DNA of 16,366 nt, taken from JBOGFI01 sp050743365 (lineage in GTDB: Bacteria; Actinomycetota; Acidimicrobiia; IMCC26256; JACDBD01). Made by a program: the position numbers and the translations under genes. Below the pieces are notes generated by a model. The model was not told the DNA's origin, did no database searches, and was given only the letters and a program-made list of their open reading frames with translations. This document shows positions 6,090 to 12,687 of the stretch, one piece after another (positions within the stretch are counted from its first letter, which is position 1; each line of letters begins with the position of its first letter). The stretch spans positions 1 to 16,366 of the forward strand of contig JBOGFI010000233.1 in assembly GCA_050743365.1 (NCBI GenBank), in the 5' to 3' direction.

Positions 6090-7190
6090 ATGAAGTTCGC
6101 GCTCTTCTATGAGATCCCGGTGGCCAAGCCGTTCACGGAGGGCAAGGAGCACCAGGCGTACAAGAACACCCTGGAGCAGGCGGTGCTCGGCGAGCAGGCC
6201 GGCTTCGACTCCTTCTGGACCGTCGAGCACCACTTCCTCGAGGAGTACTCGCACTGCTCGAACCCCGAGGTCCTCTACGGCGCGATCGCGGCGCGCACGA
6301 CCCGCATGCGCCTCGGCTACGGCGTGCGCCTGCTGCCGAAGCCGTACAACCACCCCATCCGCAGCGCGGAGTCGGCGGCGGTGCTCGACCTGATCTCCGA
6401 CGGGCGGGTCGAGTTCGGCACCGGACGCTCGTCGACCCGAGCGGAGATCGAGGGCTTCGACATCGACCCCGACGACACCCGCGCCATGTGGTCGGAGGCG
6501 CTCGAGCACATCGTCGGCGCGTGGACCGAGGAGTACTACCAGGCCGACGGGAAGTACTGGCGAATGGGTGGGCCGCGCCGGGTGCAGCCCAAGCCGCTCC
6601 AGAAGCCGCACCCGCCGCTGTGGGGCGCGACGAGCAGCGCCGACGGCCACCGCGAGATCGGCCGCCACGGCATCGGGCTGTGCTCGTTCACGGTCGGCGT
6701 GCCGCCCGAGGACCTCGTCGAGCGCATCGCCATGTACCGCCAGGGCCTCGAGGAGTGCGAGAAGCCCGTCGGCAAGTTCGTGAACGACCGGGCGGCGACG
6801 TTCACGATGGTGCACTGCGCCGACACCAACGAGGCCGCGTTCGCGGACGCCGAGGAGTCGTTCCCGTGGTACATCCAGACAGCGGTGCGCCACATCGGGT
6901 CGCTCGTGGACTGGATGGAGGGCAAGGACCTCGGCACGTACAGCTACGCCGCCGAGATGGCCAAGCACGACAAGGACGGCACCCTCGATGGCTTGAACTT
7001 CGAGTACCTGCGCGAGAGCGGCTCGGCCGTCGTCGGCGACCCCGAGCGCTGCATCGAGATCGGCAGGCGCTACGAGGCCGCCGGCTGCGACCTGCTGCTC
7101 TGCCTGGTGAACCCGTACAAGATCCCGCACGAGAAGGTGATGCGCTCGATCGAGCTCCTGGGCGAGCGGGTGATCCCGCAGTTCTCGTAG
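6090..7190 (+). CDS. LLM-class flavin-dependent oxidoreductase (bacterial luciferase-like)
   Basis: This 366-residue luciferase-like TIM-barrel oxidoreductase would use FMN or F420 to oxidise or reduce an organic substrate in the cytoplasm. The start MKFALFYEIP is the usual first strand. GEQAGFDSFWTVEHHF at about 35-50, RTTRMRLGYGVRLLP (conserved strand and turn) and DLISDGRVEFGTGRSS (phosphate-binding part of the flavin site) follow, then PKPLQKPHPPLWGA. ATG at 6090 follows a G-rich leader. It diverges from the SDR/ACAD operon across the KstR-like palindrome. Family members include monooxygenases and F420-dependent enzymes, and no motif visible to me separates them. It is a different subfamily from the LLM protein at 9101-9991 (366 versus 296 residues, different N-terminal motifs). 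Confidence 0.92.
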   Translation: MKFALFYEIPVAKPFTEGKEHQAYKNTLEQAVLGEQAGFDSFWTVEHHFLEEYSHCSNPEVLYGAIAARTTRMRLGYGVRLLPKPYNHPIRSAESAAVLDLISDGRVEFGTGRSSTRAEIEGFDIDPDDTRAMWSEALEHIVGAWTEEYYQADGKYWRMGGPRRVQPKPLQKPHPPLWGATSSADGHREIGRHGIGLCSFTVGVPPEDLVERIAMYRQGLEECEKPVGKFVNDRAATFTMVHCADTNEAAFADAEESFPWYIQTAVRHIGSLVDWMEGKDLGTYSYAAEMAKHDKDGTLDGLNFEYLRESGSAVVGDPERCIEIGRRYEAAGCDLLLCLVNPYKIPHEKVMRSIELLGERVIPQFS

Positions 7191-7199
7191 AGCTCTACG
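7186..7199. other. Perfect 14-base palindrome at the end of the LLM gene
   Basis: cgtagagctctacg is self-complementary and includes the TAG stop of the luciferase-like gene (7188-7190). It lies at the start of the short gap (7191-7229) between two convergent genes. As an RNA stem it would have almost no loop, so it is a weak terminator candidate; a chance restriction-like palindrome is equally possible. Confidence 0.3.
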
Positions 7200-7229
7200 C
7201 GGCGACTCCCTCGATGATGCTCGTCACGG

Positions 7230-8063
7230 TCAACCGGCCTTCAAGAGGTCGATGGTCGTGAGATCGTCGCCCAGCACGATGTCGCCCGCGAAATGCTCGG
7301 CGGCGAGTGAACGCCAGTCGTCGCGCTGTTCGGGCGCCATGGCGGGGACGTAATGCGTCAGGACAAGCGTGCCTACACCGGCGCGAGTGGCAGTACGGGC
7401 AGCGTCCTCGACGGTGGAGTGGTAGTCGACGATTTCCTGGAAGCGGGCATTGGGCACGAGTCGCACGAGGTCTTCCCGAATCACGGTCTGAACGTATACG
7501 TCGGCGCCCGTGCATAGCTCGTCGAGCCCCGAGCACGGCACTCCGTCGCCGCCGAGCACGACCGAGCGCCCATCGTCCTCGACCCTGTACGCGAGGGTGG
7601 GCTCGACCGGCCGATGATCAGTGGCGGCGACGCGCACCGCCGCCGAGCCCACCTTGAAGCGAGCGTCAGGCGCCACCTCCGTGACCTCCACCATCGGACG
7701 CCATGTCAGGTCGGCATGGTGAGCCAGCCGGTAGCGGATGTCGTGTGCCAGCGCGGCGAGTGTCGCGTCGACGACCTCTCCTATCCCGTGCGGACCGAAG
7801 ACCGACAAGCTCGAAGGTTCCCCGCTCATGACCCAGTGCGTGGTGATGACGTCGTTCAGGTCGGTGAGATGGTCACTGTGGAGATGCGTGACGAGCACTG
7901 CGCTCAACATCGGCGGGAGCACGCCCGCGGCGACCAGGCGCATCAGCACTCCACGGCCGCAGTCCACGAGCAGCGTGCACCCCGCGGAACGTACGAGCGT
8001 CGCCGGCCCGGCGCGGTGCGGATCGGGAATCGGGCTACCCGTGCCCAACAGCGTGATCTCCAT
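7230..8063 (-). CDS. Metallo-beta-lactamase-fold hydrolase (RNase Z/arylsulfatase-like)
   Basis: This 277-residue MBL-fold hydrolase has the canonical binuclear zinc ligands. THLHSDH at 59-65 is the HxHxDH motif, GGDG at about 171-174 gives the bridging Asp173, and His237 in LTHYVP is the terminal ligand. The N-terminus MEITLLGTGSPIPDPHRAG and the motif DYHSTVEDAA (about 213-222) are typical of the RNase Z/AtsA-like branch rather than beta-lactamases. Substrates there are phosphodiesters, sulfate esters or lactones; I cannot decide. ATG at 8063 is chosen because the fold starts at residue 2 and GGAGGG lies upstream. It is convergent with the luciferase-like gene. Codons look slightly less G/C-extreme than those of neighbours, by eye only. 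It may be a passenger between the two KstR-like sites. Confidence 0.9.
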   Translation of the reverse strand: MEITLLGTGSPIPDPHRAGPATLVRSAGCTLLVDCGRGVLMRLVAAGVLPPMLSAVLVTHLHSDHLTDLNDVITTHWVMSGEPSSLSVFGPHGIGEVVDATLAALAHDIRYRLAHHADLTWRPMVEVTEVAPDARFKVGSAAVRVAATDHRPVEPTLAYRVEDDGRSVVLGGDGVPCSGLDELCTGADVYVQTVIREDLVRLVPNARFQEIVDYHSTVEDAARTATRAGVGTLVLTHYVPAMAPEQRDDWRSLAAEHFAGDIVLGDDLTTIDLLKAG

Positions 8064-8152
8064 GAGCAACCATCCCTCCGGCTCTCGTTGCCACTCTCTC
8101 ATTGCAGCTCGCGCTGCTCGCCGGTGAGGTCGATGCGCAGGAACCTGGACGC

Positions 8153-8158
8153 TACCGT
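8153..8158 (+). promoter_or_regulatory. Candidate -10 element for the BKACE-LLM operon
   Basis: TACCGT fits TANNNT and lies 46 bases before the GTG start at 8205. Transcription would begin near 8165, placing the KstR-like palindrome (8174-8187) just downstream of it, a position where a repressor would block elongation or open-complex escape. No clear -35 box was seen. The rest of the intergenic region 8064-8204 holds nothing else I can name. Confidence 0.3.
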
Positions 8159-8173
8159 CGACCTTCAACAGGC

Positions 8174-8187
8174 TGCAACGAGTTCAA
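8174..8187. promoter_or_regulatory. Second KstR-like operator TGCAACGAGTTCAA
   Basis: All eight fixed positions of TnnAACnnGTTnnA are present. It ends 17 bases before the BKACE start codon and sits next to the Shine-Dalgarno run GGGGGGA (8194-8200). Of the AAC-N2-GTT cores I found, only this one and 6047-6060 also carry the flanking T and A. Both are intergenic. This links the BKACE-LLM pair to the SDR/ACAD/LLM genes as a candidate regulon. Confidence 0.55.
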
Positions 8188-8204
8188 GTTCAAGGGGGGA
8201 CGCC

Positions 8205-9101
8205 GTGGCCGAGTCGCCGGTGATCGTCGAGGCCGCCATCAACGGCCTCACCAGCAAGGAACGCAACCCGCACGTGCCGGTCACCCCGGACGAGATCGCG
8301 GCCGACGCGCTGCGGTGCCTCGCGGCGGGCGCGGCCGTCGTGCACAACCACGTCGACGTCTTCATGGTCGAGGGCGATGTAGCGGCGGCGCGGTACCTCG
8401 AGGGGTGGCGGCCGATCCTCGCCGAGCGGCCCGACGCGCTGCTCTACCCGACCACGAACGCCGGCCCCGACGTGGAGACGGCGTACGCGCACATCGCGCC
8501 GCTGGCCGAATCGGGGCTGCTGCGGCTCTCGCTGTGCGACCCCGGCTCGGTGAACCTCGGCGGCTACGCCTCCGACGGTCTGCCCGGCGCCGGGTTCGTG
8601 TACGCGAACTCGTTCGACGACATCCGCCACCAGCTCGGGCTGTGCGAGCGGTACCGCCTGGGCCCGAGCATGGCGATCTTCGAGCCCGGCTTCCTGCGCA
8701 CCGCGCTGGCATGGCACGACGCCGGGCGCCTCCCCGCCGGCGCCATGGTCAAGCTCTACTTCGGCGGCGAGATCAGCTCCCTGGCCGGCTTCGGGCTTCC
8801 GCCCACGGCCACGGCGCTCGACGCCTACCTCGAGATGCTCGACGGCACCGACCTGCCGTGGGCGGTGGCCGTGCTCGGTGGCGATGTCATCGAGAGCGGC
8901 ATAGCCCGTCTCGCGCTCGAGCGCGGGGGGCACGTGCGCGTCGGGCTGGAGGACCACGCGGGCAGGGAGCAGCCCATGAACGTCGAGCTCGTCACCAAGG
9001 TCGTCGAGCTGTGCGTCGAGGTCGGACGCCCGGTGGCGACGTGCGACGAGGCCGTCGAGCTGCTGGCGCTCCCCGAGCAGGCCGCCGCCGGAGCCTCGTG
9101 A
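8205..9101 (+). CDS. BKACE family (DUF849) beta-keto acid cleavage enzyme
   Basis: This 298-residue member of the 3-keto-5-aminohexanoate cleavage (Kce) family is expected to condense a beta-keto acid with acetyl-CoA (or another acyl-CoA) and split it into acetoacetate and a new CoA ester, using a metal ion. Visible hallmarks are NPHVPVTPDEIA at 21-32, the metal-binding His47-Asn-His49 followed by Asp51, TTNAGPDVE, and VRVGLEDH with Glu249, the expected third ligand. GTG at 8205 has GGGGGGA at a 4-base distance. The stop TGA shares its last base with the ATG of the following LLM gene, so the two are translationally coupled. Specificity differs widely across BKACE and cannot be predicted here. 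A KstR-like palindrome lies immediately upstream. Confidence 0.92.
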   Translation: MAESPVIVEAAINGLTSKERNPHVPVTPDEIAADALRCLAAGAAVVHNHVDVFMVEGDVAAARYLEGWRPILAERPDALLYPTTNAGPDVETAYAHIAPLAESGLLRLSLCDPGSVNLGGYASDGLPGAGFVYANSFDDIRHQLGLCERYRLGPSMAIFEPGFLRTALAWHDAGRLPAGAMVKLYFGGEISSLAGFGLPPTATALDAYLEMLDGTDLPWAVAVLGGDVIESGIARLALERGGHVRVGLEDHAGREQPMNVELVTKVVELCVEVGRPVATCDEAVELLALPEQAAAGAS

Positions 9102-9991
9102 TGCGGTTCCACCAAGCGGTGGCGTTCCTCGAGACGGACCAGCTGCTCGAGCTGTGCCAGGCGTGCGACGGCATGGGTTATGCCGGCATCTACATCTCCG
9201 ACCACCTCTTCTACCCGAAGGAGCTGAGGTCGCGGTACACGTACTCCCCCTACGAGGACGGGTCGCCGATCTGGTCCGCCGACGCGAACTGGCCCGACAC
9301 CTGGTGCCTGGCGTCGGCGATGGCCGCGGTCACACAGCACCTCCATTTCACCAGCGGTGTCTACATCGCGCCCGCGCGCGACCTGTTCACGGTGGCGAAG
9401 CTGGTGGGCACCGCCGCCTACATCTCGGGCAACCGGGTGCACTTTGGTGTGGGCGCAGGCTGGTGCAAGGAGGAGTTCGACGCCACCGGGCAGGACTTCC
9501 ACAACCGGGGCAAGCGCCTCGACGACATGATCCCGGCGCTGCGCGCGCTGTGGTCCGGCGGTTGGGTCGAGCACCACGGCCCCTACTACGACTTCGACCC
9601 GCTCCAGATGAACCCGTCGCCCAACAAGCCAATCCCGATCTACGGCGGCGGGCACAGCGAGCCCGCGCTGCGACGCGCGGCGCGCCTTTGCGACGGGTGG
9701 CTCGCAGCCAGCGCCTACAGCCCCGACGACGCCCGGCACTATCTCGGGAAGATGCGGGAGCACCTCGAGGCGGCCGGCCGCGAGGGCGAGGCGTTCACGA
9801 TCTACCTCGCGCTCAACGCCCTCCCCGACGTCGACCTCTACCGTGAGTTCGAGGACGCCGGCGTCACCGACATGATCTGCGCGCCGTGGATGCTGGCCGA
9901 GATGTCGGACGCCAAGGACTACCGCTCCGCCGTCGACGCCAAGCTGAAGGCGACCGAGGACTTCGCCACCACCGTCATCGCCAGGATGTGA
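9101..9991 (+). CDS. LLM-class oxidoreductase, probably F420-dependent
   Basis: This 296-residue luciferase-like protein has the organisation of the short, F420-associated LLM families. MRFHQAVAFL opens the barrel, GMGYAGIYISDHLFYP at about 25-40 is the conserved substrate/flavin strand, LHFTSGVYIAPARDLFTVAKLVG follows, and GNRVHFGVGAGWCKEEFDATG is the phosphate-binding stretch. IPIYGGGHSEPALRRAARLCDGW is the second signature. The start ATG overlaps the BKACE stop by one base (TGATG), which implies matched production of the two proteins and probably consecutive steps. Flavin versus F420 use is inferred from family resemblance. The gene ends 111 bases before the convergent SDR stop; that gap contains a strong hairpin. 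Confidence 0.92.
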   Translation: MRFHQAVAFLETDQLLELCQACDGMGYAGIYISDHLFYPKELRSRYTYSPYEDGSPIWSADANWPDTWCLASAMAAVTQHLHFTSGVYIAPARDLFTVAKLVGTAAYISGNRVHFGVGAGWCKEEFDATGQDFHNRGKRLDDMIPALRALWSGGWVEHHGPYYDFDPLQMNPSPNKPIPIYGGGHSEPALRRAARLCDGWLAASAYSPDDARHYLGKMREHLEAAGREGEAFTIYLALNALPDVDLYREFEDAGVTDMICAPWMLAEMSDAKDYRSAVDAKLKATEDFATTVIARM

Positions 9992-10061
9992 GATCTAGAA
10001 ATGCCTGCCAGCCCGATGCTGGCCGCCGGGATTGCGCGGGAGCGGCGAGCGGCCCGGAGGG

Positions 10062-10084
10062 CGGCGGCAGGTACCCTGCCGCCG
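10062..10084. terminator. Probable bidirectional terminator hairpin, 10-bp stem
   Basis: Arms cggcggcagg (10062-10071) and cctgccgccg (10075-10084) pair perfectly around TAC (GTA on the other strand). It lies between the convergent LLM gene (stop 9991) and SDR gene (stop 10103), where one stem could end both transcripts. There is no T-tract, which is common for GC-rich actinobacterial terminators. Read on the minus strand its top is AGG-GTA-CCT, the same as the hairpin at 3937-3961, so it may be a dispersed element. Confidence 0.6.
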
Positions 10085-10102
10085 AGCGAGCGCGACCAGG
10101 AG

Positions 10103-10867
10103 TCAGAGACGGTCGGGGTTCAGGAGGGCGTCGGTGCCGCCGTCGGCGAACAGCACGGTGCCGTGCACCCACGAGCCGGGGCCGAGGAGGAACCACACCG
10201 CCTCGGCGATCTCCTCGGGCTCGCCCCACCGGCCCAGGGGGATGGGGTAGGCGCGGATGAGCGGCCCGGTCACCGGGTGCTGGAGGGCCTGGCGGGTGAG
10301 GTCGGTGAGCACGGGCCCGGGCGCGACCGCATTGAGGCGGACGCCGGCCTGGCCCCAGTCGGGCGCCCGTCGCCGTACCGCGCGCGCCAGCGCCAGCTTC
10401 GACTGGGCGTAGACGAGCTCACCGTCGAGGCTGTCGGCGAGCGCGGCCGCTCCCTCCTCGTCGTCAGCGAGCAGCAGGTCGACGAGCGCGGCCTCGCCCA
10501 TGGGCGCGGCGGTGGCCGAGTTCGACGCGATCGCGACCGCGGCCGGGCGCTCGCCCCGCTCCAGCAGCGGGCGGAGCCGGTCGAGCAGCGCGACCGCCCC
10601 GAAGTAGTCGACGCGCGCCACGAGCGACGGCGGCGCCCCCGTGCTGCCGCCGATGCCGGCGGCGACAACAAGGCCGTCGAGGGCGTCGCCCGCCGCGCGC
10701 GCCACTGCGTCGACCGCGGCCGCCCGTCCCTCGGCGCTCGCCAGGTCGGCCTGCACCTCGGCGTCGCGCACGTCGACGCCGATCACCGCGTGCCCTTCGG
10801 CCTCGATGCGGGCGCGGATGGCCCCGCCGATCCCACCGGCCGAGCCGGTGACGGCGATGACGCTCAT
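10103..10867 (-). CDS. SDR resembling 3-alpha-hydroxysteroid dehydrogenase/carbonyl reductase
   Basis: This 254-residue SDR would be an NAD-dependent hydroxysteroid or carbonyl oxidoreductase. TGSAGGIG is at 7-14. VDVRDAEVQADLASAEGR at about 31-48 is strikingly like the corresponding stretch of Comamonas HsdA as I remember it (VDxRDAEVxADL...AEGR), as are VDYFGA, the long insertion before the active site, WGQAGVRLNAVAPG and the ending DGGTDALLNP. The Asp-rich strand after beta2 indicates NAD. The catalytic set is Ser115, Tyr153 and Lys157 (YAQSK). ATG at 10867 follows GGGAGGG at a 3-base distance. It diverges from the amidohydrolase across a short promoter region with an inverted repeat. The subfamily call is from memory of HsdA and needs alignment; the SDR call is firm. 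Confidence 0.92.
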   Translation of the reverse strand: MSVIAVTGSAGGIGGAIRARIEAEGHAVIGVDVRDAEVQADLASAEGRAAAVDAVARAAGDALDGLVVAAGIGGSTGAPPSLVARVDYFGAVALLDRLRPLLERGERPAAVAIASNSATAAPMGEAALVDLLLADDEEGAAALADSLDGELVYAQSKLALARAVRRRAPDWGQAGVRLNAVAPGPVLTDLTRQALQHPVTGPLIRAYPIPLGRWGEPEEIAEAVWFLLGPGSWVHGTVLFADGGTDALLNPDRL

Positions 10868-10893
10868 GGTCCCTCCCGAGCCGCGGCGGCCCG

Positions 10894-10903
10894 ACGGTAG
10901 CCT
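10894..10903. promoter_or_regulatory. Overlapping divergent -10 elements
   Basis: acggtagcct contains TAGCCT on the plus strand (10898-10903) and TACCGT on the minus strand (10899-10894), both fitting TANNNT and sharing two bases. The genes on either side diverge, each with its own Shine-Dalgarno (GGGAGGG before the SDR, GGGAGG at 10934-10939 before the amidohydrolase). Symmetric shared -10 sites are known to fire in both directions. No obvious -35 boxes were seen. Confidence 0.4.
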
Positions 10904-10917
10904 GACGGGCACGTCAG
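10902..10917. promoter_or_regulatory. Candidate operator CTGACG-N4-CGTCAG
   Basis: ctgacg (10902-10907) and cgtcag (10912-10917) form an inverted repeat with a 4-base centre, overlapping the plus-strand -10 candidate and the expected start of the amidohydrolase transcript. The half-site resembles those of TetR-type repressors and differs from the AAC/GTT palindromes upstream, so this divergent pair may belong to another regulator, or to none. Confidence 0.45.
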
Positions 10918-10946
10918 CGAACTGACACTTCCCGGGAGGTTGAGCG

Positions 10947-12674
10947 GTGCTCGACTGCAAGGTGGCGGGTGGCAGCGTCGTCGACGGCACCGGGTCCCAG
11001 CGGCAGCGGGCCGACGTCGGCATCCGCGACGGTCGCATCGTCGCGGTGGGCGAGGTCGACGAGGCCGCGACGCAGACGATCGACGCCGACGGGCTCGTCG
11101 TCGCTCCCGGGTTCGTCGACATCCACACCCACTACGACGCCCAGGTGTTCTGGGACCCGGCGCTCACGCCGTCGTCGCTGCACGGCGTCACGACGATCGT
11201 CGGCGGCAACTGCGGCTTCACGATCGCACCCCTCGAGCCCAGCGAGGCCGACTACCTCATGCGCATGCTCGCCCGCGTCGAGGGCATGCCCCTCGAGTCG
11301 CTGGCCGCCGGTGTCCCCTGGGACTGGCGCACGTACGGCGAATGGCTCGACCGGCTCGACGGGACGCTCGCGGTGAACGCCGGATTCCTCGTCGGGCACT
11401 CGGCGATCCGGCGGGCGGTAATGGGCGCGGCCGGCACCGGAGTCGCCGCCACCTGCGAGCAGGTCGACACGATGGTGCGGCTGCTGCGGGAGTCGCTCGC
11501 CGCCGGGGGTCTCGGGTTCTCGTCGTCGCAGGCCCCCACCCACAACGACGGTGACGGCAACCCGGTGCCGTCGCGCTTCGCCACCCGCGACGAGCTCGTC
11601 GCCCTGTCGCGGGAGGTGCGCGACCACCCCGGGACCACCCTCGAGTTCATCCCCGCCGTCGGCGGCTTCGCCGAGGAGCACCTCGAGCTCATGGCGGCGA
11701 TGTCGCTCGCCGCCAACCGGCCGCTCAACTGGAACGTGCTCGCGGTCAACTCGGCGCGGCCCGAAGGCCACGAGCAGCTGCTGGCGGCGTCCGACTACGC
11801 CGCCGAGCGCGGCGCCCGGGTACTCGCGCTCACGGTGCCCGACGTCATGCGCATCCACCTCACGTTCAAGGCCGGGTTCCTGCTCGATGCGCTGCCCGGC
11901 TGGGCGCCCACGATGGCGCTGCCTCGCGACGAGAAGATGCGTGCGCTCGCCGACCCCCAGGAGCGCAAGCGGCTGCGGGATGCAGCCGCGTCCCCCGAGG
12001 CGGGCATGATCGGCGCGCTGGCGCGCTGGGAGCGCCTCGACATCATCGAGACGTTCGCAGCCGTCAATGCCGGGCTGGCCGGCCGGCGCGTCGGCGATGT
12101 CGCCGCCGAGCGGGGCCTGGACCCGTTCGACGCCCTGCTCGACATCGTGCTGGCCGACGATCTTCGCACCGTGCTCATGCCCCCGCCGGCCGGCGACGAC
12201 GATGAGTCGTGGAAGATGAGGGTCGAGGTGTGGCGCGACCCCAGGGCGGTCGTCGGCGCGTCGGACGCCGGCGCCCACCTCGACATGCTGTCGACGTTCA
12301 GCTACAGCACCGCGATGATCGACGAGGCGGTGCGCCAGCGGGGCCTCCTGCCGCTGGAGGAGGCCGTCCACCTCATCACCGACGTGCAGGCGCGCCTGTA
12401 CGGGATCCGCGAGCGGGGCCGGATCGCCGAGGGCTGGCACGCCGACGTCGTCGTGTTCGACGAAGACCGCATCGCGCCCGGCCCGGTCCACACGCGCTAC
12501 GACCTGCCCGCGGGCGCCGGCCGCCTCTACGCCGAGGCGGAGGGCATCGAGCACGTGCTCGTCAACGGCACCGAGATCGTGCGCGGCACGAGCCTCACCG
12601 GCGAGCGGCCCGGCCGGCTGCTGCGCTCGGGCCGTGACACCGACACCGTCGAGGTCCCCGGCGGCATGTCGTGA
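10947..12674 (+). CDS. D-aminoacylase-like amidohydrolase family protein
   Basis: This 575-residue protein belongs to the N-acyl-D-amino-acid deacylase branch of the amidohydrolase superfamily, which hydrolyses amide or ring C-N bonds with zinc. The small beta-sandwich VVDGTGSQRQRADVGIRDG precedes the barrel. His60 and His62 (DIHTHYDAQ), Cys89 (GNCGFTIAP) and Asp440 (GASDAGAHLD) match metal-ligand motifs, and PTHNDGDGNPVPSR at about 197-210 marks the actinobacterial subfamily. The strands where true D-aminoacylases carry the two zinc histidines read LEFIP (232-236) and NWNV (261-264), with no His, so activity on N-acyl-D-amino acids is doubtful. GTG at 10947 follows GGGAGG at a 7-base distance. 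A transporter gene follows after 13 bases. The substrate is unknown. Confidence 0.9.
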   Translation: MLDCKVAGGSVVDGTGSQRQRADVGIRDGRIVAVGEVDEAATQTIDADGLVVAPGFVDIHTHYDAQVFWDPALTPSSLHGVTTIVGGNCGFTIAPLEPSEADYLMRMLARVEGMPLESLAAGVPWDWRTYGEWLDRLDGTLAVNAGFLVGHSAIRRAVMGAAGTGVAATCEQVDTMVRLLRESLAAGGLGFSSSQAPTHNDGDGNPVPSRFATRDELVALSREVRDHPGTTLEFIPAVGGFAEEHLELMAAMSLAANRPLNWNVLAVNSARPEGHEQLLAASDYAAERGARVLALTVPDVMRIHLTFKAGFLLDALPGWAPTMALPRDEKMRALADPQERKRLRDAAASPEAGMIGALARWERLDIIETFAAVNAGLAGRRVGDVAAERGLDPFDALLDIVLADDLRTVLMPPPAGDDDESWKMRVEVWRDPRAVVGASDAGAHLDMLSTFSYSTAMIDEAVRQRGLLPLEEAVHLITDVQARLYGIRERGRIAEGWHADVVVFDEDRIAPGPVHTRYDLPAGAGRLYAEAEGIEHVLVNGTEIVRGTSLTGERPGRLLRSGRDTDTVEVPGGMS

Positions 12675-12687
12675 CCCAGCCGAGCAG

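Noticed and set aside
7230..8063. Antibiotic-resistance beta-lactamase
   Set aside because: The HxHxDH motif is shared by the whole fold; N-terminus and DYHSTVEDAA fit the RNase Z/arylsulfatase-like branch.
12634..12687. Upstream GTG start for the MFS transporter
   Set aside because: It would overlap the amidohydrolase by 41 bases and add a Pro/Ser/Arg leader with no family resemblance; GTG 12688 is adequate.
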